The notes under the pieces are model-generated. The model worked only from the letters and a program-made list of their open reading frames with translations, made no database searches and had not been told where the DNA came from. Made by a program: the position numbers and the translations under genes. Below, one piece after another: positions 32,064-40,849 of a stretch of 64,000 nt of DNA; within the stretch, counting starts at the first letter, position 1, and the number at the start of each line of letters is the position of its first letter. The stretch is taken from assembly GCA_002300355.1 (NCBI GenBank), contig NSGV01000002.1, positions 372,001-436,000 of the forward strand, written 5' to 3'. The stretch is from Streptomyces sp. TLI_235 (GTDB lineage Bacteria; Actinomycetota; Actinomycetes; Streptomycetales; Streptomycetaceae).

Positions 32064-34466
32064 TCAGGAGCCGGACGGCAGTTCCTGTTCCGTCCAGATG
32101 GTCTTGCCGGCGGAGGTGTAGCGGCTGCCCCAGCGGTCGGTCAGCTGGGCGACCAGGTAGAGGCCGCGGCCGCCCTCGTCGGTGAGCCGGGCGCGGCGCA
32201 TCCGCGGCTGGGTGCTGCTGCCGTCGGACACCTCGCAGGTCAGGGTGTCGGCGCGGATCAGCCGGACGCCGACCGGTCCGCCGGCGTAGCGGATGGCGTT
32301 GGTGACCAGTTCGCTGAGCACGAGTTCGGTGGTGAAGGCGAGGTCGTCCAGGCCCCAGGCGGCGAGCCGGGCGGTGGCGTCGGCGCGGACCTGCGCGACC
32401 GCGGCCGGGTCGGGTTCGACGGACCAGGCGGCGGTGGACTCGGCGGGTACGGCCCGGGTGCGGGCGAGCAGCAGGGTGACGTCGTCGCGCAGCCGGGTCG
32501 GTGGGAGCCCGGCGACGAGTTGCAGGGCCGCTTCGCGCAGCGGGCGGTCCTCGCGGGCGACCACGGCCAGCCGCCGCTGGATCTCGGCCATGCCCTCGTC
32601 GATGTCGCCCTCGCCGCGTTCGATCAGGCCGTCGGTGTAGAGCGCGAGGACGCTGCCGGGGTCGAGGAGGCTCTCGGTGGCCTCGAAGGGCAGGCCGCCG
32701 ACGCCGAGCGGCGGGCCGGGGGTGACGGGCAGGAAGTGCGCGGTGCCGTCGGGGGCGGCGACGGCGGGCGGTGGGTGGCCGGCGCTGGCGACGGTGCACG
32801 CCCGGGTGACGGGGTCGTAGACGGCGTACAGGCAGGTCGCGCCGACGGAGTCGGGTTCGGGCCGCTGCCGCCGTCCGGCGCGGTCGGAGTCGGCCGGGAC
32901 CACCGGGCCCGCGTGGTCGGCGTCCTCGAAGTCCTCGGCGTCGCCGGTGAAGTCCCCCTCGAAGAGGAGCTGGGAGACCAGGTCGTCGAGGTGGACGAGC
33001 AGTTCGTCGGGTTCGAGGTCGAGGTCGGCGAGGGTGCGGACGGCGGTGCGCAGCCGGCCCATGGTCGCGGTGGCCTGCAGGCCGTGACCGGCGACGTCGC
33101 CGACGACCAGGGCGACCCGGGCGGAGGAGAGCGGGATGACGTCGAACCAGTCGCCGCCCACCCCGCCGGCGCTGTCGGTGGGCAGGTAGACGCTGGCGGT
33201 CGAGACCGCGGCGACGGTGCGGACGGCGGGCGGCAGCAGGCTGCGCTGGAGGCCGACGGCGGCGCGGTGCTCGCGGGTGTAGCGGCGGGCGTTGTCGACG
33301 GCGAGGGCGGCGCGGGCGGCGATCTCGGCGAGCAGCAGCCGGTCGCCCTCCTCGTAGCGGTCTTTCCAGCGGTCGCGGCGGCTGGTGACCTGGCCGAGCA
33401 CGATGCCGCGGGCCGCCAGCGGCGCGGTGATCTCCCAGTCGTGCGCGGCCTCGGCGGCGGTGCCGCGGTCGGGGGTGCCGTCGGCCCGGACGAGGACGGT
33501 GTCGCCGGTGGCGGGCGCGGACTCGGGCGGGCCGGCCACGGCGGTGCGGCGCAGCAGCAGGCGGCCGGTGGGGTCGGGGGCGGGTTCGTCGCCGGTGAAG
33601 ACGGCGGCGGCGATGTCGACCACGGCCACGTCGGCGAGGGCGGGGACGAGCGCCTTGGCGAGGTCCTCGGCGGTGTCGGTCACGGAGAGCGAGCTGCCGG
33701 CGGCGGCGGTGACCCGGTGCAGCAGGGCGAGGCGCTGCCGGGAGCGGTGCTGTTCGGTGATGTCGGTGAACAGCACGGTGAGGCCGATGACCGCGCCTTC
33801 GTGGTCCTGCAGGCGAAAGGCGGAGATGGCCATCATCCGGCCGCTGCGGGGGTCGACGACGGTGCGGGCCAGCCCTTCGGCGAGGACCAGTGGCTGGCCG
33901 GTCTCCAGGACGTGCCGGAGGTGGGCCTCCAGGCTGACGGCGTCCTCGGGCTGGAGGAAGTCGGCGAGTTTGAGGCCGGTGAGGGTGGGCGGCACACCGC
34001 TGTAGGGCAGCAGGTGGGTGTTGGTGCGGACGATCTGCAGGTCGGTGTCGAAGACGGCGAGGCCGAAGCGGTCCTGGAGGAAGAGTTCGCGGGTGAAGGC
34101 CTGGTCCTGGCGCCACCGGGCGACGGTGGAGGACTTGGCGCCGAGGACGACCTGCCGGGTGGCGGCCGGGTCGGCGGGGTTGCCGCCGTGCAGGGTGAGG
34201 ACGCGGACGTCGAGGTTGAGCGGGCGGCCGTCGCCGGTGCGGACGGTGACCGTGCCGTCCCAGCCCGCGCCGCTGTCGTCGGGGCTGCGCCAGCCGTCCG
34301 GCTCGGCGAGGAGGTCGCGTAGCGGGCGCCCGACGAGGGCCCGGGCGGGCAGGGCGAGCAGGTCCTCGACGGCGCTGGTGCAGCCGACGATCGTGCCGCT
34401 GCCGTCGACCAGCGCCCCGGCGACGCCGTCGAGGAACGGGAAGCGGCGGTCGTCCATCTCGTTCAC
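32064..34466 (-). CDS. PAS-PAS-GAF-SpoIIE (PP2C) phosphatase with C-terminal anti-sigma-type kinase domain
   Basis: An 800-residue signalling protein. Order: PAS domain (about 10-110, VDGSGTIVGCTSAVEDLLAL), second PAS (125-235, FGLAVFDTDLQIVRTNTHLL), GAF (255-400), and SpoIIE/PP2C phosphatase (about 420-640, SVYLPTDSAGGVGGDWFDVI, VALVVGDVAGHGLQATATMG, LALYTDGLIERG). Last is a HATPase_c domain (about 665-800, ELVLSELVTNAIRYAGGPVG). This RsbU/RsbW fusion type dephosphorylates an anti-anti-sigma factor and can bind its sigma factor; streptomycetes have dozens. Start GTG 34466, with an ATG at 34457 as alternative. Target unknown. Confidence 0.93.
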   Translation of the reverse strand: MNEMDDRRFPFLDGVAGALVDGSGTIVGCTSAVEDLLALPARALVGRPLRDLLAEPDGWRSPDDSGAGWDGTVTVRTGDGRPLNLDVRVLTLHGGNPADPAATRQVVLGAKSSTVARWRQDQAFTRELFLQDRFGLAVFDTDLQIVRTNTHLLPYSGVPPTLTGLKLADFLQPEDAVSLEAHLRHVLETGQPLVLAEGLARTVVDPRSGRMMAISAFRLQDHEGAVIGLTVLFTDITEQHRSRQRLALLHRVTAAAGSSLSVTDTAEDLAKALVPALADVAVVDIAAAVFTGDEPAPDPTGRLLLRRTAVAGPPESAPATGDTVLVRADGTPDRGTAAEAAHDWEITAPLAARGIVLGQVTSRRDRWKDRYEEGDRLLLAEIAARAALAVDNARRYTREHRAAVGLQRSLLPPAVRTVAAVSTASVYLPTDSAGGVGGDWFDVIPLSSARVALVVGDVAGHGLQATATMGRLRTAVRTLADLDLEPDELLVHLDDLVSQLLFEGDFTGDAEDFEDADHAGPVVPADSDRAGRRQRPEPDSVGATCLYAVYDPVTRACTVASAGHPPPAVAAPDGTAHFLPVTPGPPLGVGGLPFEATESLLDPGSVLALYTDGLIERGEGDIDEGMAEIQRRLAVVAREDRPLREAALQLVAGLPPTRLRDDVTLLLARTRAVPAESTAAWSVEPDPAAVAQVRADATARLAAWGLDDLAFTTELVLSELVTNAIRYAGGPVGVRLIRADTLTCEVSDGSSTQPRMRRARLTDEGGRGLYLVAQLTDRWGSRYTSAGKTIWTEQELPSGS

Positions 34467-34577
34467 CCCGTCCGTGGTCTCCTCTCCCCCTCATACTCCA
34501 CCGGTCCCCGGGTGTCGGCGCCTCGGGACACGCTGCGTGACCGGGAGTGCCGCCTTCGGCTTCTGTACGCATGGGGG

Positions 34578-34607
34578 TTGACGCGGCTGGTTCAACGGGC
34601 CTAACTT
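34578..34607 (+). promoter_or_regulatory. Putative sigma-70-type promoter of the chitinase gene
   Basis: TTGACG (34578-34583) is separated by 18 bases from TAACTT (34602-34607). Both are close to the HrdB consensus. The start point would fall at about 34614, immediately before the DasR-like site. Confidence 0.5.
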
Positions 34608-34619
34608 CACGTTCTGAAA

Positions 34620-34635
34620 AAGGGTCCAGACCAAT
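34620..34635. promoter_or_regulatory. DasR-responsive element (dre)-like operator
   Basis: The 16-mer AAGGGTCCAGACCAAT agrees at 12 of 16 positions with the published dre consensus AGTGGTCTAGACCACT, with the core GGTC-CA-GACC. DasR represses chitin-use genes until amino-sugar phosphates release it. The site lies just downstream of the predicted promoter, where binding would block transcription. Confidence 0.65.
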
Positions 34636-34888
34636 TCGGCGGGACTCGTCCGCCCGACCCCCGCACCCGGGACGAGCTGGTGACACTTCACCAGACGGCT
34701 GCGGTGGACGGCTGTTGACGGATCGGGAGGAAATCCGTTCGCACCATCGCAGCGTGCTGCCCTTCGACCGTTCGACCCTGCCAGCTGGGCTGTTGGACGG
34801 CGCGTCATGTTCACTTCGTGAACGCAAAGGTCCCTGATCCTCACCCCCACCACGCCCGGGCGCACCGCCCGGGCAGGAGGAGACAGCC

Positions 34889-36310
34889 TTGATCCGCACC
34901 CTTGTCCGCACCCTGGCGACGGTGGCCGCGCTCCCCGCGACGGCCGCAGCCCTGCTGATGGCCGGCGGCACGCCGGCCGCCGCCGCGGCCAACCCGGGCC
35001 CCGGCTTCCCGGCCCACTTCGCCGCGCCCTACCTGGAGACCTGGAACTCGCCCTCGGTGATGGCCGATGTACGCAGTGCCACCGGGCTCAAGTACTTCAC
35101 GCTCGCTTTCGTGATCAGCGACGGCAGCTGCAACGCCACCTTCCACGGCAACACGAACATCGCCGACGCCTCCTGGCAGAGTGCGGTCAACGGCCTCCGC
35201 TCGGCCGGCGGCGACGTGATCGCCTCCTTCGGCGGCGCGGCCGGCACCGAGCTCGGCCAGGCCTGTACGAGCGTCTCCGCGCTGCAGGCCCAGTACAAGC
35301 GGGTCGTCGACACCCTGAACCTGGCCCGGATCGACCTCGACATCGAGGGCTCCGCGCTGAACGACACGGCCGCCAACGACCGCCGCAACCAGGCGCTGGC
35401 CGCCCTCCAGCAGCAGTACGCGGCGGCGGGCAAGCGGCTCGCGGTGAACTACACGCTGCCGGTCAGCCCGTCCGGCCTGGAGTCCAACTCGATCAGCCTG
35501 CTGAACAACGCCAAGAGCCGCGGCCTGGACGTCAACATGGTCAACATCATGACCATGGACTACGGCCCGGCCATGGACATGGGGCAGGCCGCGATCAACG
35601 CCGCCAACGGCCTGCACACCCAGCTCGGCCAGATCTGGACGGGCAGGACCTCCGACCAGCTGTGGGCGATGGAGGGCAACACCCCGATGATCGGCGTCAA
35701 CGACACCACCGCGGAGGTCTTCACCACCGGCAACGCCGCCGCCCTGGAGTCCTTCGCCGCCTCGCACGGCATCCAGCAGCTCGCCTTCTGGGCGATCGGC
35801 CGCGACAAGGCCTGCGCCACCAACGGGACGCTCTCCGACTCGTGCAGCGGTACCCCGCAGTCCCCGTACCAGTTCACCAGGACCTTCGACGCGCTCACCG
35901 GCGGCACCACCCCGCCGCCCACCGGCCGCACCGGCCGGATCACCGGCTACGGCGGCAAGTGTGTGGACGTCGCGGCCGCGAACAGCGCCAACGGCACCGC
36001 GATCCAGCTGTACGACTGCAACGGCACCACCGCGCAGACCTGGACGGTCGGCACCGACGGCACGATCCGCGCCCTCGGCAAGTGCATGGACGTCACCGCC
36101 GCCGGCACCGCCAACGGCACCCAGGTGCAGCTCTACGACTGCAACGGCACCGGCGCCCAGCAGTGGCAGGCCCGCGCCGACCGGACCCTGGTGAACCCCG
36201 CCTCCGGCCGCTGCCTGGACACCACCGGGCCCAGCTCCGCCAACGGCACCCGGCTGCAGATCTGGGACTGCTTCGCCGGCGCCAACCAGCAGTGGACCCT
36301 GCCGGCCTGA
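34889..36310 (+). CDS. Secreted GH18 chitinase with C-terminal ricin-B lectin domain
   Basis: A 473-residue exported enzyme. The TTG start at 34889 follows GCAGGAGGAGA; a Sec signal of about 33 residues ends at PAAAAA. The GH18 barrel spans about 38-325. Its catalytic strand reads ARIDLDIEG, the DxDxE end of the family motif DxxDxDxE with the first Asp replaced by Ala; the last Glu is the proton donor. FGGAAG and YTLPVSPSG are other barrel strands. A PPPTGR linker leads to a beta-trefoil with QLYDCNGTTAQTW, QLYDCNGTGAQQW and QIWDCFAGANQQW. It likely degrades chitin or related glycans. A dre-like site lies upstream. Confidence 0.9.
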   Translation: MIRTLVRTLATVAALPATAAALLMAGGTPAAAAANPGPGFPAHFAAPYLETWNSPSVMADVRSATGLKYFTLAFVISDGSCNATFHGNTNIADASWQSAVNGLRSAGGDVIASFGGAAGTELGQACTSVSALQAQYKRVVDTLNLARIDLDIEGSALNDTAANDRRNQALAALQQQYAAAGKRLAVNYTLPVSPSGLESNSISLLNNAKSRGLDVNMVNIMTMDYGPAMDMGQAAINAANGLHTQLGQIWTGRTSDQLWAMEGNTPMIGVNDTTAEVFTTGNAAALESFAASHGIQQLAFWAIGRDKACATNGTLSDSCSGTPQSPYQFTRTFDALTGGTTPPPTGRTGRITGYGGKCVDVAAANSANGTAIQLYDCNGTTAQTWTVGTDGTIRALGKCMDVTAAGTANGTQVQLYDCNGTGAQQWQARADRTLVNPASGRCLDTTGPSSANGTRLQIWDCFAGANQQWTLPA

Positions 36311-36342
36311 CACCCGGCCCGCACGACGAGAGGAGCACACCC

Positions 36343-38559
36343 ATGCCATCAGCACCCGTACACCGGCGGGCGCACGCCCGCCGGCGGGCCCTCCCGCTGG
36401 TCACCGCCGTCGGCCTGATCGCCTCGGCGTCGACCGCCGTGATGCTGGTCCAGGGCCAGGCCGCGCAGGCCGCCGGCCTGCCCACCGGATTCACGGCCGT
36501 CGTCGCGCAGCACAGCGGCAAGTGCGCGGACGCGGCGGCCGCCGCCACCGCCAACGGCACCGCCGTCCAGCAGTACGCCTGCAACGGCACCGGCGCCCAG
36601 CAGTGGCAGTTCCAGGACGCCGGCGGCGGCTATGTCCGGATCAACGCCAAGAACGACCCCACCAAGGTCCTCGACGTCACCGACGTCTCCACCGCGGACG
36701 GCGCCAGGATCCAGCTCTGGACGTACGGCGGCGGCCTCAACCAGCAGTGGCAGGCGGTCGCCGAGGCCGGCGGCGGCTACCACTTCGTCAACCGGAACAG
36801 CGGCAAGTGCCTGGACGTGCCCAGCGCCTCCACCGCGGACGCCGTCCAGCTGCAGCAGTGGACCTGCAACGGCACCGCCGCGCAGTCCTTCTCCTTCGGC
36901 AGCGGCACCCAGAACCCGCCCGGCACCCCGGACTTCGGGCCCAACGTGACGGTCTTCGACCCCTCGATGCCCGCCTCGACGATCCAGGCGAAGCTCAACT
37001 CGGTCTTCTCCCAGCAGGAGTCCAACCAGTTCGGCGCCCAGCGCCAGGCCCTGCTGTTCAAGCCGGGCAGCTACGGCGTGGACGCCAACGTCGGCTTCTA
37101 CACCCAGGTCGCCGGGCTCGGCCTCTCCCCCGACGACGTGACGATCAACGGCGCGGTGCACGCCGAGGCCGACTGGTTCCAGGGCAACGCCACCCAGAAC
37201 TTCTGGCGCTCCGCCGAGAACCTCTCGGTCAACCCGACCGGCGGCACCGACCGCTGGGCCGTCTCACAGGCCGCGCCGTACCGGCGGATGCACGTCCGCG
37301 GCAACCTCCAGCTGGACGACGGCGGCTGGTCCAGCGGCGGCTTCATCGCCGACTCGAAGATCGACGGGCAGGTCCGCTCCGGCTCCCAGCAGCAGTGGCT
37401 CTCCCGGAACGCCCAGTGGGGTAGCTGGACGGGCTCCAACTGGAACATGGTCTTCGTCGGCGACGTCAACGCCCCGGCGAACTCCTTCCCCAACCCGCCC
37501 TACACCACGGTCGGACAGACCCCGGTCGTCCGCGAGAAGCCGTTCCTGTACGTGGATCCGGCCGGCGCGTACAAGGTGTTCGTCCCGGCACTGCGCAGCA
37601 ACAGCAGCGGCACCAGCTGGGCGGGCGGCGCGCAGCAGGGCAGCTCGCTGCCGATCGACCAGTTCTTCGTCGTCAAGCCCGGCGCCACCGCGGCCGACGT
37701 CAACGCGGCGCTCGGGCAGGGCAAGAACCTGCTGTTCACGCCCGGCGTGTACCACCTGGACCGGTCGATCGACGTGACCCGCGCGGACACCGTGGTGCTG
37801 GGCCTGGGCCTCGCCACCCTCGTCCCGGACAACGGCGTCACCGCGATGACCGTCGCCGACGTCGACGGGGTGAAGGTCGCCGGACTGCTGATCGACGCCG
37901 GCACGACCACCTCCGCGGTGCTGATGCAGGTCGGCCCGGCAGGCTCCACCGCCGACCACTCGGCCGACCCGACCTCGCTGCACGACGTGTTCTTCCGGGT
38001 CGGCGGCGCCGGCGTCGGCCGGGCCACCCAGTCGCTGGTGGTGAACAGCGGCAACGTGATCGGCGACCACATGTGGATCTGGCGCGCCGACCACGGCAGC
38101 GGCGTCGGCTGGACGAGCAACACCGCCGCCACCGGCCTGACCGTCAACGGCAGCAACGTCACCATGTACGGGCTGTTCGTCGAGCACTACCAGCAGACCC
38201 AGGTGGTGTGGAACGGCAACGGCGGGCGCACGTACTTCTTCCAGAACGAGCTGCCGTACGACCCGCCGAACCAGTCCGCCTGGATGAACGGCTCGACCCG
38301 CGGCTACCCCGCGTACAAGGTCGCCGACTCGGTGACCAGTCACGAGGCCTGGGGGCTCGGCAGTTACTGCTACTTCAGCGCCGACCCGTCGGTGGTGGCG
38401 GAGCACGCCTTCGAGGTGCCGAACCGCTCCGGGGTCCGCTTCCACGACATGGTGACCGTCTCGCTCGGCGGCACCGGCACCATCAACCACGTGATCAACT
38501 CGACCGGGGGGCCGTCCAACTCCTCGTCGAACGTGGCGAACCTGGTGGCCTACCCGTAG
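36343..38559 (+). CDS. Secreted ricin-B lectin / right-handed beta-helix protein (putative glycan-active enzyme)
   Basis: A 738-residue exported protein. A twin-basic leader and hydrophobic segment (ALPLVTAVGLIASASTAVML) end near AAQAAG at residue 44. A ricin-B trefoil follows (about 45-185: QQYACNGTGAQQWQF, QLWTYGGGLNQQWQA, QQWTCNGTAAQSF). After a Pro/Gly linker a long domain (200-738) starts FDPSMPASTIQAKLNSVFSQ and shows coil after coil of short strands (LDRSIDVTRADTVVLGLGLA, VDGVKVAGLLIDAG), i.e. a pectate-lyase-type beta-helix. Related proteins are often annotated loosely; the reaction is unknown. Only 32 bases separate it from the chitinase, so the two are probably co-expressed. Confidence 0.75.
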   Translation: MPSAPVHRRAHARRRALPLVTAVGLIASASTAVMLVQGQAAQAAGLPTGFTAVVAQHSGKCADAAAAATANGTAVQQYACNGTGAQQWQFQDAGGGYVRINAKNDPTKVLDVTDVSTADGARIQLWTYGGGLNQQWQAVAEAGGGYHFVNRNSGKCLDVPSASTADAVQLQQWTCNGTAAQSFSFGSGTQNPPGTPDFGPNVTVFDPSMPASTIQAKLNSVFSQQESNQFGAQRQALLFKPGSYGVDANVGFYTQVAGLGLSPDDVTINGAVHAEADWFQGNATQNFWRSAENLSVNPTGGTDRWAVSQAAPYRRMHVRGNLQLDDGGWSSGGFIADSKIDGQVRSGSQQQWLSRNAQWGSWTGSNWNMVFVGDVNAPANSFPNPPYTTVGQTPVVREKPFLYVDPAGAYKVFVPALRSNSSGTSWAGGAQQGSSLPIDQFFVVKPGATAADVNAALGQGKNLLFTPGVYHLDRSIDVTRADTVVLGLGLATLVPDNGVTAMTVADVDGVKVAGLLIDAGTTTSAVLMQVGPAGSTADHSADPTSLHDVFFRVGGAGVGRATQSLVVNSGNVIGDHMWIWRADHGSGVGWTSNTAATGLTVNGSNVTMYGLFVEHYQQTQVVWNGNGGRTYFFQNELPYDPPNQSAWMNGSTRGYPAYKVADSVTSHEAWGLGSYCYFSADPSVVAEHAFEVPNRSGVRFHDMVTVSLGGTGTINHVINSTGGPSNSSSNVANLVAYP

Positions 38560-38569
38560 CGCACGCACC

Positions 38570-38603
38570 GCTCCCCGGCCGGGTCCGCACCCGACCGGGG
38601 AGC
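38570..38603 (+). terminator. Terminator hairpin after the beta-helix gene
   Basis: A 15-bp stem with one mismatch, GCTCCCCGGCCGGGT (38570-38584) with ACCCGACCGGGGAGC (38589-38603), and a CCGC tetraloop. It begins 11 bases after the stop codon. Confidence 0.7.
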
Positions 38604-38655
38604 ACCGCGTTCCGTCCGTGCCGTGCCCGCACGGCTCTGCCCGTACGGTTCGGAT

Positions 38656-38675
38656 CGTTCGGTTCGGACCGAACG
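38656..38675 (-). terminator. Terminator hairpin of the convergent secreted-protein gene
   Basis: An 8-bp perfect stem, CGTTCGGT (38656-38663) with ACCGAACG (38668-38675), and a TCGG loop. It lies within a run of repeated GTTCGG elements, just past the stop of the minus-strand gene. Confidence 0.45.
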
Positions 38676-38677
38676 GT

Positions 38678-39262
38678 TCAGATCGTGGCGTTCCAGCTGT
38701 GCGCCACGTCGATGACCAGCCGGTTGTCCAACTGGAAGACCCGGAACGGCAGTCGGGCCCGCACACCGAGGCCGACCTGGCTCTGGCCCTCGAAGCTGCC
38801 GCCGAACTTGGCGTCCTTGAAGGTGCGGTAGCCGCTCAGGTTGACACCGGGCAGCGCCTGGCCCGCCTTCGCCGGGTAGACCGGCGCACCGGTCGACGGG
38901 TCGTAGGACGGCGCCACGACCACGATCTCCAGGATCGCGCCGCCGCCGACCGGAATGGTCTTGCCGGAGCCGTCCTGCACCAGACTCGGGACGTACTGCA
39001 CGTGATAGGCGACCCGCGCGGAAGGCGAGGTGCCGGGGATGTCGATCACCATCCGGTCCCAGCAGGGGTGCTGACCCGTGCGGATGTTCGTCAGCGGATG
39101 CTGGCCGGTGGTGCTGGTGGCAGCCTTCGGCAGGCTGCCCCAACCGGTCGGGCAGGTCGTCGTGGTCACCGCCGGGGCCGTGGCCGACGCCGCGGCCGGT
39201 ACCACCACCGAACCGGTGCCGGCGAGAACGAGAGCCATCGGGATCATGATCCACCGTCGCAT
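38678..39262 (-). CDS. Secreted AMIN-like domain protein
   Basis: A 194-residue exported protein. The signal runs from MRRWIMIPMALVLAGTG to ASATAPA. The mature domain starts TCPTGWGSLPKAATS and contains HPCWDRMVIDIPG, VAYHVQYVPSLVQDGSGKTI, ILEIVVVAP, FGGSFEGQSQVGLGVRARLP and NRLVIDVAHSW. The 'fDR-v-d..g......Y.v.yv' and closing 'fRV...dnRLviDvah' pattern is that of AMIN-like domains in actinobacterial secreted or lipoproteins, which may bind peptidoglycan or glycans. There is no lipobox Cys, so it is free or released. Function is otherwise unknown. Confidence 0.75.
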   Translation of the reverse strand: MRRWIMIPMALVLAGTGSVVVPAAASATAPAVTTTTCPTGWGSLPKAATSTTGQHPLTNIRTGQHPCWDRMVIDIPGTSPSARVAYHVQYVPSLVQDGSGKTIPVGGGAILEIVVVAPSYDPSTGAPVYPAKAGQALPGVNLSGYRTFKDAKFGGSFEGQSQVGLGVRARLPFRVFQLDNRLVIDVAHSWNATI

Positions 39263-39384
39263 GATGCGCCTCCTCGGGCCGCGCCTGGATCCCTCACCCG
39301 AAGAGACGTGGGCCGCGGCCGGGCAGTTGCAGCACCCGGCCCCGAGTTCCGGGGGCGGGCGGCGCGACCGGCAGAATGGGGCGC

Positions 39385-39801
39385 ATGTCGAAGCGCCGCC
39401 GCCACCCCCGATTCTCCCCCACCGACCCCTGCCCGTGCGGCCTGGGCGGCCCCTACGGCGGCTGCTGCGGCCGGCTGCACCGGGGCGAGACGACGGCCGG
39501 CACCGCCGAGCAGCTGATGCGCTCGCGCTACAGCGCCTTCGCCGTCCAGGACGGCCCGTACCTGCTGCGCAGCTGGCACCCGGACACCAGGCCGCCCCGG
39601 ATCGACTTCGACCCGGGGCTGCACTGGACGGGGCTGGAGATCCTGGGCACGACCGAGGGCGGCCCGTTCCACACCGAGGGGACGGTGCGGTTCCGGGCGC
39701 ACTTCACGGACGAGGGCGAGCCCGGGGCCATGGAGGAGCACAGCAGCTTCGTCCGGGTGGACGGCGCCTGGGTCTACGTGGCGGCGCTGCCGGAGGACTG
39801 A
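39385..39801 (+). CDS. YchJ/UPF0225 family protein with SEC-C-like zinc motif
   Basis: A 138-residue cytoplasmic protein. It begins with a zinc-knuckle DPCPCGLGGPYGGCCGRLH (C-x-C...CC, SEC-C-like). The NTF2-like YchJ domain follows: AEQLMRSRYSAFAVQDGPYL, SWHPDTRPP, LEILGTTEGG, GTVRFRAHFTDEG and EHSSFVRVDGAWVYV. Function is unknown in the family. An ATG at 39376 is also in frame; 39385 is chosen because CAGAAT (39373-39378) could be a -10 box giving a leaderless message at that codon. Confidence 0.85.
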   Translation: MSKRRRHPRFSPTDPCPCGLGGPYGGCCGRLHRGETTAGTAEQLMRSRYSAFAVQDGPYLLRSWHPDTRPPRIDFDPGLHWTGLEILGTTEGGPFHTEGTVRFRAHFTDEGEPGAMEEHSSFVRVDGAWVYVAALPED

Positions 39802-39819
39802 CCCGTTCCGCTCCCCGGG

Positions 39820-40266
39820 TCAGTCGTGGAAGGCGGCGACCAGGTCGTCCAGCGGATCGTCGTCCACGACCGGGACGGTGCGGTCCAGGCCACTGGTGAA
39901 GGCCGAGGCGGCGGCCACGTGCGCCCGGGCGATCTCCAGCGTCTCGGCGGCCCGCGCCAACTCCTCGCTCACCCGGGCCTGGCGGGCGGCCGCGGTGTCG
40001 GCGTCGCCGTCCGGCAGGGCCACCCTGATCTGCTCCGCCGGGATGGCGGCCAGCCCGGCAGCCGCCTGGGCCAGTGCCTGCGGCAGGTGGAAGAGGATCG
40101 CGTGCAGCGCCGTCACCACGTCGTGCACGCTGGCCGGGTCGGGGAAGGCCCCGATCCCCGCGGCGGTCCGGTGGTTGAGGACGCGGATCTCCTCGCCCAC
40201 GGCGTTGGCGATCTCGTACGGGGTCCGGGCCGGCCCCGGTGCGCGGTCTGGGCTCATAGCGGACAT
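39820..40266 (-). CDS. Hypothetical helical protein
   Basis: A 148-residue soluble protein, almost entirely helical: EIANAVGEEIRVLNHRTAAG, VHDVVTALHAILFHLPQALA, QARVSEELARAAETLEIARA and HVAAASAFTSGLDRTVP, with an acidic end VVDDDPLDDLVAAFHD. There are no Cys or membrane segments. The style resembles small streptomycete regulators or ESX-adjacent helical proteins, but no family is recognised. Start ATG 40266 (alternative ATG 40257). It converges on the YchJ-like gene with 18 bases between stops. Confidence 0.6.
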   Translation of the reverse strand: MSAMSPDRAPGPARTPYEIANAVGEEIRVLNHRTAAGIGAFPDPASVHDVVTALHAILFHLPQALAQAAAGLAAIPAEQIRVALPDGDADTAAARQARVSEELARAAETLEIARAHVAAASAFTSGLDRTVPVVDDDPLDDLVAAFHD

Positions 40267-40346
40267 GGTCACGCCGATGCGGTACGGACACGCACGGCGG
40301 GGCCGCACCGACCTCCGACGACCACCCGTTGGACGTAGCGGGCCGC

Positions 40347-40673
40347 TCAGTCCCCGTGACGGCGATCCGGGCCGGGCCGCCACCGCGAGGACCGATCGGG
40401 CGGCAGCGGACTCTGTGCCTGCGGGAACAGCGAGGGCCGGCCGTCCTGGGCGATCATCTGGCAGGCCGCGGCGAAGCTGTCGGCGACCGCCACGGGCTGC
40501 CACGCGCTGCCGTCCCACTCGACGACGAGGCGCGGCGCGTCCTGGAAGATCGGATGGGTGGTGCCGCGCGGCGCCTCGCCGATCACGAAGGCGTCCCGGG
40601 TGCCCACCGGATGCCGTGTGTCGGCGTGGTGGGAGTACCAGTCGGGCAGGGGTTCCTCGTCGGGCACGAACAC
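40347..40673 (-). CDS. Small hypothetical protein (DUF6087-like)
   Basis: A 108-residue protein starting at GTG 40673 with GAAAGGA nine bases upstream. It has EPLPDWYSHHADTRHPVGTR followed by GEAPRGTTHPIFQDAPRLVV and EWDGSAWQPVAVADSFAAAC, then a basic, Pro/Arg-rich tail. The central 'DxPRxVxEWDGxxWxPV' string is the hallmark I recall of the streptomycete DUF6087 family. No function is known. Confidence 0.65.
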   Translation of the reverse strand: MFVPDEEPLPDWYSHHADTRHPVGTRDAFVIGEAPRGTTHPIFQDAPRLVVEWDGSAWQPVAVADSFAAACQMIAQDGRPSLFPQAQSPLPPDRSSRWRPGPDRRHGD

Positions 40674-40849
40674 CGCGGGCGTCCTTTCGGCGGGTGGGCC
40701 TCCGGTGGAGGCGATCCTCCGATGAGGCTAACGCGCTGTGCCGGAACCGGCGCGCTGTGCGAGTGTTCCGCCGGCTCCACCGCCCTCGCCGTCGGCGTCT
40801 CCGCCTACACCGCAGCCGGACTCGCGGTGGCGGTGTCTAAGCTCTGGGT

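Larger units (their letters stand above)
34467..34888. other. Divergent regulatory region of 422 bases before the chitinase
   Basis: No gene is supported. It contains a sigma-70-type promoter, a DasR-like site and a GTTCAC-TTC-GTGAAC inverted repeat (34809-34823), and a ribosome site GGAGGAG at its right edge. The untranslated leader of the chitinase would be about 270 bases, long for this group. Confidence 0.6.

Noticed and set aside
34809..34823. GTTCAC-TTC-GTGAAC inverted repeat considered as a Rex redox-sensor site
   Set aside because: Rex sites have the half sites in the opposite order (GTGAAC...GTTCAC). Kept only as an unassigned inverted repeat in the chitinase leader.
31666..34992. 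A minus-strand frame of about 1,100 codons in the SpoIIE phosphatase region
   Set aside because: It lies out of register with the real phosphatase frame (32064-34466) and is Arg/Pro/His-rich; the real frame shows PAS, GAF, PP2C and ATPase motifs.
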